64,000 bases of DNA from JBBECE01 sp040881985 (GTDB lineage Bacteria > Pseudomonadota > Alphaproteobacteria > Rhizobiales > Devosiaceae): positions 1 to 64,000 of the forward strand of contig JBBECE010000031.1 in NCBI GenBank assembly GCA_040881985.1, written 5' to 3'. Below the pieces are notes generated by a model. The model did not search any database and was not told where the DNA came from. It saw nothing but the letters and a program-made list of their open reading frames with translations. Below are positions 1-8,035 of the stretch, piece after piece. The translations under genes and the position numbers were made by a program. The first letter of the stretch is position 1; every line of letters starts with the position of its first letter.

Positions 1-54
1 TAGAGCCGACCGCTCATAACGGTCTGGTTGCAGGTTCGAGTCCTGCCGGGCCCA
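1..54 (+). tRNA. tRNA-Met (CAT anticodon), 3' part
   Basis: The 5' end lies outside the window. Visible parts are an anticodon stem GACCG/CGGTC (8-12, 20-24) with loop CTCATAA (anticodon CAT at 15-17), a T arm GCAGG-TTCGAGT-CCTGC (30-46), and the 3' acceptor strand CGGGCCC with discriminator A at 54. CCA is not encoded; CTC follows. A CAT anticodon may belong to elongator Met, initiator Met or lysidine-modified Ile2. The extended similarity to rhizobial elongator tRNA-Met is from memory. Confidence 0.85.
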
Positions 55-80
55 CTCCGAACCGTTTGCCCTGAGGGCAA

Positions 81-105
81 TCGATCGATCCGGTGGATCG
101 ATCGA
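81..105. repeat. Perfect inverted repeat downstream of tRNA-Met
   Basis: Eleven-base arms (TCGATCGATCC and its complement) surround a GGT loop. A smaller palindrome GCCCTGAGGGC precedes it at 68-78. Neither is followed by a T run, so a classical terminator is not clear. It may act in tRNA 3' processing or transcription arrest. Confidence 0.5.
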
Positions 106-115
106 AGGTGAGGAG

Positions 116-139
116 GCCAGCCGAACTAGTTCGGCTGGC
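116..139. repeat. 24-bp perfect palindrome upstream of purU
   Basis: Twelve-base half-sites meet at the centre AACTAGTT and the outer bases are GCCAGCC/GGCTGGC. It lies 70 bp before the purU start, so it could be an operator or a small hairpin between the tRNA and purU. No T tract follows. Confidence 0.5.
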
Positions 140-208
140 GCGAGGCGGAAGCCGAAGGAGGCCGCGAGGGCTGTGCCCGAGTGGCGAAAGGCGATCGAAG
201 GAACTTCA

Positions 209-1063
209 ATGCCTCCCAGCGAATTCGTCCTGACGCTGAGTTGCCCCGACCGCCCCGGCATCGTCGCGGCGGTGACGACGAGGCTCGCGGCGATCGGCGG
301 CAATATCGCCGAATCGAACCAGTTCTGGGACCGCGAGACCGGCGCGTTCTTCATGCGCATCGCCTTCACCGCGTCGAAGGACGCCGACACCGGCTCGATC
401 GCGACCGCGCTTGCCGAAGTCAAAAAGCGGTTCGGCATGACGCTCGAGGTCGCCGACCAGACGCGCACCCGCCGGTTCGTCATCCTAGTATCGCGCTTCG
501 ACCATGCGCTCGAGCATCTTCTCTATCAGATCAAGGTCGGCTGGCTCGTGGCCGAGGTCGCCGCCATCGTCTCCAATCACGACGACGCGCGGCAGGCCGC
601 CGAATTGCGCGGCATCCCGTTCCATTACCTGCCGGTCACCGCCCGCACCAAGACGGCGCAGGAAAAGAAGCTCCGCGCGCTGGTCGAGGGGACCGGCGCC
701 GAGCTCGTCGTCCTCGCCCGCTACATGCAGGTGCTGAGCGACAAGTTCGCGACCGAGCTTTACGGCCGCGCCATCAATATCCACCATTCGTTCCTGCCCT
801 CGTTCGGGGGGGCGAGGCCCTATCATCAGGCGCATGAGCGCGGGGTAAAGCTGATCGGGGCGACCGCCCACTATGTGACCGCCGCGCTCGACGAAGGCCC
901 GATCATCGAACAGGAGACGGCGCGGGTGACCCATGCGATGAGCGCCGCGGATTTGATTGCCGCCGGGCGCGACATCGAATCCCGGGTGCTGAGCCGCGCG
1001 GTCAAGCTGCATCTCGAACGGCGGGTGATGCTCAACGGGCGCAAGACCGTCGTCTTCGAGTGA
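209..1063 (+). CDS. purU: Formyltetrahydrofolate deformylase
   Basis: PurU hydrolyses 10-formyl-THF to formate and THF, supplying formate and balancing one-carbon pools in the cytosol. The 284-residue product has an N-terminal ACT domain (about residues 5-80, with CPDRPGIVAAV) and a formyltransferase domain with NIHHSFLPSF and a later LDEGPII carrying the catalytic Asp. The ATG at 209 was chosen because GAAGGAA lies about 8 bases upstream and the ACT domain then starts at the usual distance; the frame stays open upstream to 173. It is followed after 19 bp by the GH4 gene, so the two may be co-transcribed although their functions are unrelated. Confidence 0.93.
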   Translation: MPPSEFVLTLSCPDRPGIVAAVTTRLAAIGGNIAESNQFWDRETGAFFMRIAFTASKDADTGSIATALAEVKKRFGMTLEVADQTRTRRFVILVSRFDHALEHLLYQIKVGWLVAEVAAIVSNHDDARQAAELRGIPFHYLPVTARTKTAQEKKLRALVEGTGAELVVLARYMQVLSDKFATELYGRAINIHHSFLPSFGGARPYHQAHERGVKLIGATAHYVTAALDEGPIIEQETARVTHAMSAADLIAAGRDIESRVLSRAVKLHLERRVMLNGRKTVVFE

Positions 1064-1082
1064 GCGCGGGCGAGGCGGACGA

Positions 1083-2447
1083 ATGACTCCGAAAATCGCT
1101 TTCATCGGCGCCGGCTCGACGGTGTTCATGAAAAACATCGTCGGCGACGTGCTGCAGCGCGAGGCGCTCGCCGGCGCGCATTTGGCGCTGATGGATATCG
1201 ATCCGACGCGGCTTGCGGAGTCCGAAATCGTCGCGGGGAAACTCGTCTCGACGCTCGGCGCCCGGGCAATGGTCACCACCCATCGCAATCGGCGCGAAGC
1301 GCTGGAAGGCGCGGATTTCGTCGTCGTCGCTTTTCAGATCGGCGGCTACCGGCCGGCGACGGTCACCGATTTCGAGGTGCCGAAGAAATACGGCCTGCGC
1401 GCCACCATCGCCGACACGCTCGGCGTCGGCGGGATCATGCGGGGACTGCGGACCGTGCCGCATCTCTGGGCGATTTGCGAGGATATGCTCGCCGTCTGCC
1501 CCGACGCGCTGATGCTGCAATATGTCAACCCGATGGCGATCAACACCTGGGCGATTGCCGAAAAGTATCCAGCCATCCGCCAGGTCGGGCTTTGCCATTC
1601 GGTGCAGGGCACGGCCGCCGAGCTCGCCAACGATCTCGATTTGCCGATCGAGCGCATCCGTTATCTCGCCGCCGGCATCAATCACATGGCCTTCTACCTC
1701 AAGTTCGAGGAGGCAATGCCCGACGGCTCGTACCGCGATCTCTATCCGGACCTGCTTCGCGCCTATGCCGAAGGACGCGCGCCGAAGCCGGGGTGGAATC
1801 CGCGCTGCCCCAACAAGGTCCGCTACGACATGCTGATCCGGCTCGGCTATTTCGTCACCGAAAGCTCGGAACATTTCGCCGAATATGTCCCCTGGTTCAT
1901 CAAACGCGACCGGCCCGACCTGATCGAAAAGTACGGCATTCCGCTCGACGAATATCCGAAGCGCTGCATCGAGCAGATCGAATCGTGGAACAGCCAGGCT
2001 GAGACCTATCGCAAGGCCGACCGGATCGAAGTCAAGGCGAGTCGCGAATATGCCTCCGAAATCATCAACGCGGTGGTGACCGGCACGCCCGCCGTCATCT
2101 ATGGCAATGTGCAAAACCGGGGCGCGATTTCATCCCTGCCGGAGCGAGCGGCGGTCGAGGTGCCGTGCCTCGTCGACCGCGATGGCATCCAGCCCACCCA
2201 TGTCGGGGCGCTGCCCCCACAGCTGACGGCGCTGATCCGCACCAACATCAATGTGCAGGAGTTGACGGTCGCATCGCTGATCGAGGAGAAGGTCGAGCAT
2301 ATCTACCACGCAGCGATGCTGGACCCGCACACCGGCGCCGAGCTCGACCTCGACCAGATCTGGCAACTCGTCGGCGATCTGATTCGTGCTCACGGCGCCT
2401 TGCTGCCGGAATGGGCGCGTCGGCCGCTGTCTCAAAGGGTGGGCTAA
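1083..2447 (+). CDS. melA: Glycoside hydrolase family 4, alpha-galactosidase (MelA/AglA type)
   Basis: The 454-residue product belongs to the NAD+- and Mn2+-dependent GH4 family, which cleaves glycosides by oxidation-elimination. Visible motifs are the Rossmann GAGST at residues 10-13, NPM at 149-151, the metal-binding CHSV at 171-174 and GINH at 198-201. The closest remembered relatives are bacterial MelA alpha-galactosidases (DTLGVGGIMRGLRTVP matches them well). No sugar transporter is adjacent, so the natural substrate is uncertain; alpha-glucosidase activity is possible within this family. It lies 3 kb upstream of the glycogen operon but is separated from it by other genes. Confidence 0.88.
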   Translation: MTPKIAFIGAGSTVFMKNIVGDVLQREALAGAHLALMDIDPTRLAESEIVAGKLVSTLGARAMVTTHRNRREALEGADFVVVAFQIGGYRPATVTDFEVPKKYGLRATIADTLGVGGIMRGLRTVPHLWAICEDMLAVCPDALMLQYVNPMAINTWAIAEKYPAIRQVGLCHSVQGTAAELANDLDLPIERIRYLAAGINHMAFYLKFEEAMPDGSYRDLYPDLLRAYAEGRAPKPGWNPRCPNKVRYDMLIRLGYFVTESSEHFAEYVPWFIKRDRPDLIEKYGIPLDEYPKRCIEQIESWNSQAETYRKADRIEVKASREYASEIINAVVTGTPAVIYGNVQNRGAISSLPERAAVEVPCLVDRDGIQPTHVGALPPQLTALIRTNINVQELTVASLIEEKVEHIYHAAMLDPHTGAELDLDQIWQLVGDLIRAHGALLPEWARRPLSQRVG

Positions 2448-2516
2448 GCCACCCCGCCCATTGCGCCGCCGCCTCCAAGGGGTAAGCATGGCGCGGGACG
2501 TTGCGAAGAGGCGCCA

Positions 2517-3374
2517 ATGGTCCGCATCAACAAGTCGCCGGCCGAGACGGCGCTCAGCCGCGCGGTAATCCGCTGGGGGCTGAGCCGGCCAATTCTCGTC
2601 GCCGAATCGGCGACCAGCATCATCTACCGCGTCGGCCTTCGCGAGGGCGGGGCGGCGGCGCTGAAGCTCTTCAAGCCGGACATCACCGAGGAGATTCGCG
2701 GCACCATCGTCCTCGCCTGGTATGGCGGGGAGGGCGCCGCCGACGTTTTCGACGCCAACAGCGACGCGGTGTTGATGGAATGGCTTCCCGGCCCGGCGCT
2801 TTCGAGCCTGATCGATGCGGGCGAGGACGCCGAGGCCGCGGAGGTCATCGCCGGGGTCATCGCTTCGCTGCATGCCCCGCGCGAGGGCGAGATCCACGGA
2901 ATGATTTCGCTCGAGGACTGGTTCCAGGCGCTGATTCGCGGCAATCCCCGGCTCTGGCCGGGAGCGGCGCACGACCTCTTCGCCCGTGCGTCGGGCATCG
3001 CCCTGGCGTTGCTCGATTCCCCGAGCCGGACAATCCCGCTGCATGGCGATCTGCATCACGGCAACATCCTTCATGCGCCGCGCGGCTGGCTGGCGATCGA
3101 TCCCAAGGGGCTGGTCGGGGATCCGGCCTATGAGGTCGCCCCGGTGTTCCTCAATCCGATGGACAACAGGGCGCTCTGTACCGATCCGCAGCGGATCGAA
3201 ACGCTCACCTCGATCTTCGCAACCAAACTCGGCCTTGATTCGGGCCGGGTGCTGCGTTTTGCAGTCGTGCATGCGGCGCTCTCGGCCTGTTGGTCGCTCG
3301 CCGCCGGCGAGGAGCCGCGCCATGCGGTCGCCGTGCTTGAGCGGCTGCTGACGCTCCTGCCGGAGCGCAGCTAG
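2517..3374 (+). CDS. APH(6)/hydroxyurea-type antibiotic phosphotransferase
   Basis: The 285-residue kinase-fold protein resembles the streptomycin 6-phosphotransferase and hydroxyurea kinase family (Pfam APH_6_hur). Visible motifs are the ATP-binding Lys in AALKLF (about residue 50), the catalytic HGDLHHGN at 176-183 and IDPKGL at 194-199, which serves as the metal-binding segment. The start has GAGG about six bases upstream. Chromosomal members are common in soil alphaproteobacteria and many are not proven resistance genes; the substrate cannot be read from sequence. A G-rich hairpin follows the stop. Confidence 0.85.
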   Translation: MVRINKSPAETALSRAVIRWGLSRPILVAESATSIIYRVGLREGGAAALKLFKPDITEEIRGTIVLAWYGGEGAADVFDANSDAVLMEWLPGPALSSLIDAGEDAEAAEVIAGVIASLHAPREGEIHGMISLEDWFQALIRGNPRLWPGAAHDLFARASGIALALLDSPSRTIPLHGDLHHGNILHAPRGWLAIDPKGLVGDPAYEVAPVFLNPMDNRALCTDPQRIETLTSIFATKLGLDSGRVLRFAVVHAALSACWSLAAGEEPRHAVAVLERLLTLLPERS

Positions 3375-3390
3375 GCCGAGGCAAAGAAAA

Positions 3391-3415
3391 GGCTGGCCCG
3401 GGGGGGGAGCCAGCC
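3391..3415 (+). terminator. Hairpin after the APH gene
   Basis: GGCTGGC and GCCAGCC pair across a C/G-rich loop 16 bases after the stop codon. An A-rich AAAGAAAA precedes it, but there is no T tract on the plus strand, so rho-independent termination is only possible. Confidence 0.35.
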
Positions 3416-3469
3416 ACAGTTGAGCCTGATCTTGTTCTTCTTGTTGCCGGTGATCAGCCGGATGGGGTG

Positions 3470-3508
3470 GCGGCCGGGGAGGGGTTCGGGGGGGAGATCC
3501 CCGGCCGC
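3470..3508. terminator. Strong hairpin downstream of the minus-strand small gene
   Basis: Eleven-base arms (GCGGCCGGGGA and its complement) surround a 17-base G-rich loop. It lies 18 bases beyond the stop of the small minus-strand gene at 3527 and could end its transcript. No U-rich tail is visible. Confidence 0.35.
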
Positions 3509-3526
3509 ACCGGGGGCGACTGTGAA

Positions 3527-3688
3527 TTAGTTGACGTGCGTCATTGGCACCACGATTCCGAACTGGTTGTCGGCGGTTGCGTCGATGCCGTCGAAGGCAT
3601 CGACCGAAACCATGACGCCCGTCGAGACGCCGAGGATGACGAGCGCGGCGCAAAGGGACAAGACGATCGGGAATGGTGTCATGCTCAT
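3527..3688 (-). CDS. Small single-pass membrane or secreted protein (53 aa)
   Basis: I do not recognise a family. The product has one hydrophobic stretch near the N-terminus (FPIVLSLCAALVILGVSTGVM, interrupted here only by its small residues) and a short acidic-polar tail ending THVN. The start has a GGAGAACGAC leader nearly identical to that of the next gene upstream, the DUF1328 peptide at 3732-3902, so both probably sit on one transcript and were annotated or duplicated together. No catalytic motif is visible. A role as a small envelope protein is inferred from hydrophobicity only. Confidence 0.55.
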   Translation of the reverse strand: MSMTPFPIVLSLCAALVILGVSTGVMVSVDAFDGIDATADNQFGIVVPMTHVN

Positions 3689-3731
3689 TGTCGTTCTCCG
3701 GTGATTGGGGCGGTTCGTGACGCTCAGTGCG

Positions 3732-3902
3732 TCACGCGCTGCGGCTCCGCAGCATTCCGACGATCGCCGAGAAGGCGAACAGGACCAGCGCGATGATGAA
3801 GACGATCTGGGCGAAGCCGACGGCAACCCCAGCGAGGCCGGTGAAGCCGAATATCGCGGCCACAAGCGCCACGATCAGGAACGTGATGGCTAGACTGAAC
3901 AT
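3732..3902 (-). CDS. DUF1328 family small membrane protein (YtjA type)
   Basis: The 56-residue product is almost entirely hydrophobic, with two transmembrane helices around a glycine-rich turn (FGFTGLAGVAVG) and a short basic end (RSRSA). This pattern is typical of the DUF1328/YtjA family, whose members are often stress-induced in alphaproteobacteria; the function is unknown. The ATG has GGAG nine bases upstream. The gene is too short for many gene callers. The small gene at 3527-3688 follows 43 bp downstream with a matching translation leader. Confidence 0.85.
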   Translation of the reverse strand: MFSLAITFLIVALVAAIFGFTGLAGVAVGFAQIVFIIALVLFAFSAIVGMLRSRSA

Positions 3903-4122
3903 CGTCGTTCTCCATTGTTGCTGGCGTCAGGGCCAGGAGGAAAGGCGGACCGGCGCGGGCCAATGCAAGGCCGATCGATGCAGCCGACAGCCGGCAACAC
4001 CAGAGGAGGCAATTCAGAACATCGCGGTGTCGATCCAGACCGGGCCTAGGGCGTCCGGACGATCGGCTGGACCGAGAGAATGAGTCCGATCAATCCGGGA
4101 ATTTGGCTAACTTCGATTCGGC

Positions 4123-4654
4123 TTAGTCCAGGCTGTTGAATTCGCGTTTCATGACACGCGAAGCTTTGTTGGCGGCGCCGGAGATGTCTTTCCAGGCCTT
4201 GCGCGCGCCGTCGGAAAGGGCCGCTCCGGCTGCATCAAGGGCGCCGTCTTTATCTTCGAAGCCGTATTTGAACTTGGCGATCTTGTTTTCGAGTTTGTCA
4301 AACTCTTCGCCGGCCCTCTGGCTCGATNNNNNNNNNNNNNNNNNNNNNNNNNNNNNNNNNNNNNNNNNNNNNNNNNNNNNNNNNNNNNNNNNNNNNNNNN
4401 NNNNNNNNNNNNNNNNNNNNNNNNNNNTCGTCCTGCAGCCGGCGGACTTCGCCGAGAACTTTCTCGAGTTTTCCGCGCGCGATTTCGGCGTGGACGTTGG
4501 CTTGTTGTTCGAAAGTCTTGGCTTGTTGTTCGAAAGTGGAGTCCATCTGGCTCGTTTCGTCCTGCAGCCGGCGGACTTCGCCGAGAACTTTCTCGAGTTT
4601 TCCGCGCGCGACTTCGGCGTGGACCTTGGCCTGTTGTTCGAAAGTGGAGTCCAT
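4123..4654 (-). CDS. Repeat-containing coiled-coil protein, broken by an assembly gap
   Basis: I do not recognise the family. The N-terminal part (4654 down to 4428) encodes two tandem units of the type MDSTFEQQAK..VHAE(V/I)ARGKLEKVLGEVRRLQDETSQ, 36 and about 43 residues, with heptad-like spacing of hydrophobic residues. After the 100-N gap the C-terminal part begins with SSQRAGEEFDK and ends EFNSLD with TAA at 4123-4125. That part is read in a different frame from the one the nominal 100-N gap implies, so the true gap length is not 100. The start has GAGG upstream and lies 4 bp after the preceding gene, suggesting an operon. The repeat probably caused the gap. Confidence 0.7.
4328..4427. other. 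Assembly gap (100 N)
   Basis: Exactly 100 N is a conventional placeholder for a gap of unknown size. It lies inside the tandem-repeat coding region, and the reading frame does not continue across it at this length. Confidence 0.98.
4428..4654 (-). repeat. Tandem direct repeats inside the coiled-coil gene
   Basis: The segment starting at 4428 (TCGTCCTGCAGCCGGCGG on the plus strand) recurs at 4557, a period of 129 bases, with nearly identical sequence. The copy nearer the gap contains an extra internal 21-base duplication around TTGTTCGAAAGT. The sequence just beyond the gap (CTCTGGCTCGAT) resembles the unit junction CATCTGGCTCGT, so further units probably lie in the gap. Confidence 0.85.
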
Positions 4655-4658
4655 CGGG

Positions 4659-4901
4659 TTACCTCTTCGAGTTGTTTGCCGCGACTGGCTTCTTGTAGTG
4701 ATCCGCCGATCCGGCCCCGGCGCTCTTGTCGTGACCATTGCTGTGGCGCCTTGCCTCGGCCGCTTCCAGGCCGGCTACGAAGGCGAGTGCCCTCTCGTCG
4801 GCCTTGAGCGCTTCGGACACGCCCTTGCTGACTGCCTTCGACAGCTGGCCCAGATGAAAGGCCCTCAGCATCCGCTCGGTGAGTATCGTCAGCTTAGCCA
4901 A
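4659..4901 (-). CDS. Small basic hypothetical protein (80 aa)
   Basis: No family is recognised. The product starts MAKLTILTERML from a TTG codon with GAGG upstream. It has an amphipathic N-terminal half and an Ala/Glu-rich middle, and ends in a polar basic tail (HYKKPVAANNSKR). It lies directly upstream of the repeat coiled-coil gene with only 4 bp between them, so the two are probably co-translated and may act together. There is no signal peptide or membrane helix. Confidence 0.6.
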   Translation of the reverse strand: MAKLTILTERMLRAFHLGQLSKAVSKGVSEALKADERALAFVAGLEAAEARRHSNGHDKSAGAGSADHYKKPVAANNSKR

Positions 4902-5158
4902 GTTGGCCTCGTTTCATCGTCTGTTCGTCGATGCCATCCCTGCATAGCCCTATCTGCTAAAAAATCAAGGAAAATCATATACTTAACACAAGCAAGCTGG
5001 GTCAGACGCGGTTATTCAGCCGCCGTCGCCTGGGCCCCCTGCCATGGTTAACAAGCGCTTTACGCATTGGGTTCGGGCATCGTCGGCCGAGGCGCCAATG
5101 GTGATAACGTCATTCATATCTATTCCCTTTCTTACGGCGGTGGAGTAGGTTCCTACCC

Positions 5159-5425
5159 ATGATCGGTTCTCCACCATTCCCGCCGGTGCCAGACAAGGCG
5201 TCCAAGCGCACCGAAAAGCTCCAGATCATGCTGAGCGACGAGGAACTCGACGCCATCGAAAACTGGCGATACCTGTACCGGCTTCCCTCACGGGCCGCCG
5301 CCATTCGCGATCTGATCCGGCGCGGCATCTCCAACGCCGTGCTGCCCAATCCACCGTCCGACAGATCGTCGGGAGAATTCGGCGTCGTGATCGAGCCGAA
5401 CGAAGACCTTCAAGATCCCAAATAG
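5159..5425 (+). CDS. Small ribbon-helix-helix-like protein (88 aa)
   Basis: After a short proline-rich lead, the segment KLQIMLSDEELDAIENW...YRLPSRAAAIRDLIRRGI looks like a ribbon-helix-helix fold: a beta strand followed by two helices, the second carrying SRAAAIRDLIRRG. Similar short proteins are common in Hyphomicrobiales and are annotated only as hypothetical. The C-terminal 30 residues are polar and probably disordered. It lies alone in front of the glycogen operon; DNA binding, and control of glgP, are possible but unproven. Confidence 0.65.
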   Translation: MIGSPPFPPVPDKASKRTEKLQIMLSDEELDAIENWRYLYRLPSRAAAIRDLIRRGISNAVLPNPPSDRSSGEFGVVIEPNEDLQDPK

Positions 5426-5460
5426 CCCCGGGGCGGCTGCCGTCGCCGTCGTCGCGCCAC

Positions 5461-5479
5461 CCAGCCGATATGCGGCTGG
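5461..5479. promoter_or_regulatory. Inverted repeat upstream of glgP
   Basis: CCAGCCG and CGGCTGG pair across ATATG, immediately before the AAACGTTT palindrome. It may be a terminator for the 88-aa gene or part of the glgP control region. Confidence 0.35.
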
Positions 5480-5480
5480 T

Positions 5481-5490
5481 CAAACGTTTG
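5481..5490. promoter_or_regulatory. Candidate LacI-family operator before glgP
   Basis: CAAACGTTTG is a perfect palindrome with the AAACGTTT core typical of LacI/GalR-family operators (known for RbsR, GalR and others). It is centred about 60 bases before the glgP start. No LacI-type regulator lies in the window. Confidence 0.4.
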
Positions 5491-5545
5491 CGGCTATTGC
5501 AATATCGATATGGGGAGGAGACAGGCCTAGCACAGGGGGACCACC

Positions 5546-8035
5546 TTGCCGCGCAAGCCCGTTGTCCTTGATGCTCCGACCCCCACACCCCGCGCCATCG
5601 ACGCCGATGCGCTTGCCGAGGAAATTCTCGAAAGGCTGACTTATTCGGTGGGCAAGGACCCGATCGTCGCCCGTCCCTACGACTGGCTGACGGCGACGAG
5701 CTTGGCGGTACGCGACCGCGTCATCGACTCCTGGATGAGTTCGACCCGGTCGACCTATGCGCTGGAGGCCAAGCGCGTCTATTACCTGTCGCTCGAATTC
5801 CTCATCGGGCGGCTGCTGCGCGATGCCATCTGCAATCTCGGGCTGATGGACCCGGTCAAGAAGGCGCTGAGCCGCTTCGACGTCGATCTCGACGCGATCA
5901 TCGAGCTCGAGCCCGACGCGGCGCTCGGCAATGGCGGCCTCGGGCGGCTTGCCGCCTGCTTCCTTGAATCGATGGCGACGCTGAAGATTCCCGCATACGG
6001 GTACGGCATCCGCTACGCGCACGGCCTCTTCCGGCAGGAGATCGCCGAGGGCTGGCAGGTGGAATTGCCCGAGGAATGGCTGGCCCACGGCAATCCCTGG
6101 GAATTCGAGCGGCGTGAAAGCGCCTACGAGATCGGTTTCGGCGGGATGGTCGAAGCGGCGACCCTGCCGGACGGCAAGGTCCGCCACGACTGGAAGCCGG
6201 CCGAAAAGGTGCTCGCCGTCGCCTTCGATACCCCGGTCGTCGGCTGGCGCGGCGCGCGGGTCAATACGCTGCGGCTGTGGAGCGCCCAGCCGGTCGACCC
6301 GATCCTTCTCGACCGGTTCAATTCCGGCGACCATATCGGGGCGCTGCAGGAAAGCTCCCGCGCCGAAACCATCACCAAGGTGCTCTATCCAGCCGACTCG
6401 ACGCCGGCCGGACAGGAGCTGCGGCTGCGGCAGGAGTTCTTCTTCTCCTCGGCGTCGCTGCAGGACATCATCCGCCGCCACCTGCAGCAATATCCGGACG
6501 TGATCTCGCTTTCCGAAAAGGTCGCGATCCAGCTCAACGATACCCATCCGGCGATTTCAGTCGCCGAGCTGATGCGGCTCCTGATGGACGATCACGGGAT
6601 CGCCTGGGACCAGGCCTGGCAGATCACCCGCAACACCTTCTCCTACACCAATCATACCTTGATGCCGGAAGCGCTTGAGACCTGGCCGGTGCCGATGCTC
6701 GAGCGGCTGCTGCCGCGGCAAATGCAGATCGTCTACGCGATCAATGCCGATGTCTTGCGTCAGGCTCGCCTCGAGCGGCATTTCAACGACGGGCAGATTT
6801 CGCAAATTTCGCTGATCGACGAAAGCGAAAGCCGCCGGGTCAGGATGGCGCAGCTCGCCTTCGTCGGCTCGCACGCGATCAACGGCGTCTCGGCGCTGCA
6901 TACCGAACTGATGAAGCGCACGGTCTTCCGTGAACTTCACAATCTTTACCCCGAGCGCATCCAGAACAAGACCAACGGCATCACCCCGCGGCGCTGGCTG
7001 TTCGAATGCAACCCCGGGCTGACCCGGCTGATCGGCGAGCGCATCGGGGCGGGCTTCATGGACCGCACCGACGAGCTTGCCCGGCTCGCCGCCCATGCCG
7101 AGGACCCGAGTTTTCAGGACCAGTTCGCAAGGGTCAAGCGCGACAACAAGGTGCGGCTTGCGGGGCTCATTCGCGAACGGGTCGGGCTGCTCGTCGACCC
7201 CGACGCGCTGTTCGACGTGCAAATCAAGCGCGTCCACGAATACAAGCGGCAGCTTCTCAACATTGTCGAGACGGTGGCGCTTTACAACATGATCCGTGCC
7301 CATCCCGAGCGCGACTTTGTGCCGAGAGTCAAAGTCTTCGCCGGCAAGGCGGCGCCGAGCTACCAGCAGGCAAAGCGGATCATCAAGCTCATCAACGACA
7401 TCGCCAAGGTGGTCAATGACGACCCTGCGGTGCGCGGGCTGCTGAAGATTGCGTTCCTGCCCAACTACAACGTCTCGCTGGCCGAGACGATCATCCCCGC
7501 CGCCAACCTCTCCGAGCAGATATCGACCGCCGGAATGGAAGCCTCCGGCACCGGCAATATGAAATTGGCGCTCAACGGCGCGGTGACCATCGGCACGCTC
7601 GACGGCGCCAATATCGAAATCCTCGAACACGTCGGGGCCGAGAACATCGTCATCTTCGGGCTGACCGCCGAAGAAGTCGCCCTGCAGCGCAACAAGGGCC
7701 ACGAGCCGCGCCACATGATCGAGTCCTCGCCGAACCTGCGCGAGGCCCTCGGCGCTATCGCCTCGGGGGTCTTCTCGCCCGATGATCGCTCGCGTTACTC
7801 GGACCTGATCGGCACGCTATTCGACTATGACTGGTTCATGGTCGCCGCCGATTTCGACGCCTATTTCGCCGCCCAGCGCAAGCTCGAGGACGCCTGGCGC
7901 GACCCCCGCCGCTGGAACGCCATGGCTATTCGCAACACCGCCAATATGGGATGGTTCTCGTCCGACCGCGCGATCGGGCAATACGCCCGTGATATCTGGG
8001 GGATTCCGGTATCAGCCGCAAGCAGTCAGAAGTGA
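5546..8035 (+). CDS. glgP: Glycogen/starch/alpha-glucan phosphorylase
   Basis: GlgP releases glucose-1-phosphate from the non-reducing ends of glycogen, using pyridoxal phosphate. The 829-residue product is full length for the family. The PLP-lysine motif EASGTGNMKLALNGA lies near residue 670, and the N-terminal half has the conserved ALGNGGLGRLAACF. The start is TTG with a strong AGGGGGA SD site 6-13 bases upstream; no ATG gives the right N-terminus. It is the first gene of the operon, and its stop codon overlaps the GTG start of glgB, which indicates translational coupling. An AAACGTTT palindrome lies upstream. Confidence 0.97.
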   Translation: MPRKPVVLDAPTPTPRAIDADALAEEILERLTYSVGKDPIVARPYDWLTATSLAVRDRVIDSWMSSTRSTYALEAKRVYYLSLEFLIGRLLRDAICNLGLMDPVKKALSRFDVDLDAIIELEPDAALGNGGLGRLAACFLESMATLKIPAYGYGIRYAHGLFRQEIAEGWQVELPEEWLAHGNPWEFERRESAYEIGFGGMVEAATLPDGKVRHDWKPAEKVLAVAFDTPVVGWRGARVNTLRLWSAQPVDPILLDRFNSGDHIGALQESSRAETITKVLYPADSTPAGQELRLRQEFFFSSASLQDIIRRHLQQYPDVISLSEKVAIQLNDTHPAISVAELMRLLMDDHGIAWDQAWQITRNTFSYTNHTLMPEALETWPVPMLERLLPRQMQIVYAINADVLRQARLERHFNDGQISQISLIDESESRRVRMAQLAFVGSHAINGVSALHTELMKRTVFRELHNLYPERIQNKTNGITPRRWLFECNPGLTRLIGERIGAGFMDRTDELARLAAHAEDPSFQDQFARVKRDNKVRLAGLIRERVGLLVDPDALFDVQIKRVHEYKRQLLNIVETVALYNMIRAHPERDFVPRVKVFAGKAAPSYQQAKRIIKLINDIAKVVNDDPAVRGLLKIAFLPNYNVSLAETIIPAANLSEQISTAGMEASGTGNMKLALNGAVTIGTLDGANIEILEHVGAENIVIFGLTAEEVALQRNKGHEPRHMIESSPNLREALGAIASGVFSPDDRSRYSDLIGTLFDYDWFMVAADFDAYFAAQRKLEDAWRDPRRWNAMAIRNTANMGWFSSDRAIGQYARDIWGIPVSAASSQK

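Noticed and set aside
172..200. A tRNA-Ser/Leu-like 5' segment (GCCCGAGTGGCGAAAGG)
   Set aside because: No anticodon arm, T arm or matching acceptor stem follows; purU begins directly after.
3903..4122. An EcfG-type (GGAAC-N16/17-CGTT) promoter for the DUF1328 gene
   Set aside because: Neither half-site was found on the minus strand in this interval.
4428..4654. Regular repeats as a possible CRISPR array
   Set aside because: The unit is 129 bases, translates as one coiled-coil protein, and has no spacer pattern or cas genes.
5016..5117. A 33-codon minus-strand ORF with AAAGGGAA before its ATG
   Set aside because: The SD site is fair but the product is too short and featureless to support without conservation data.
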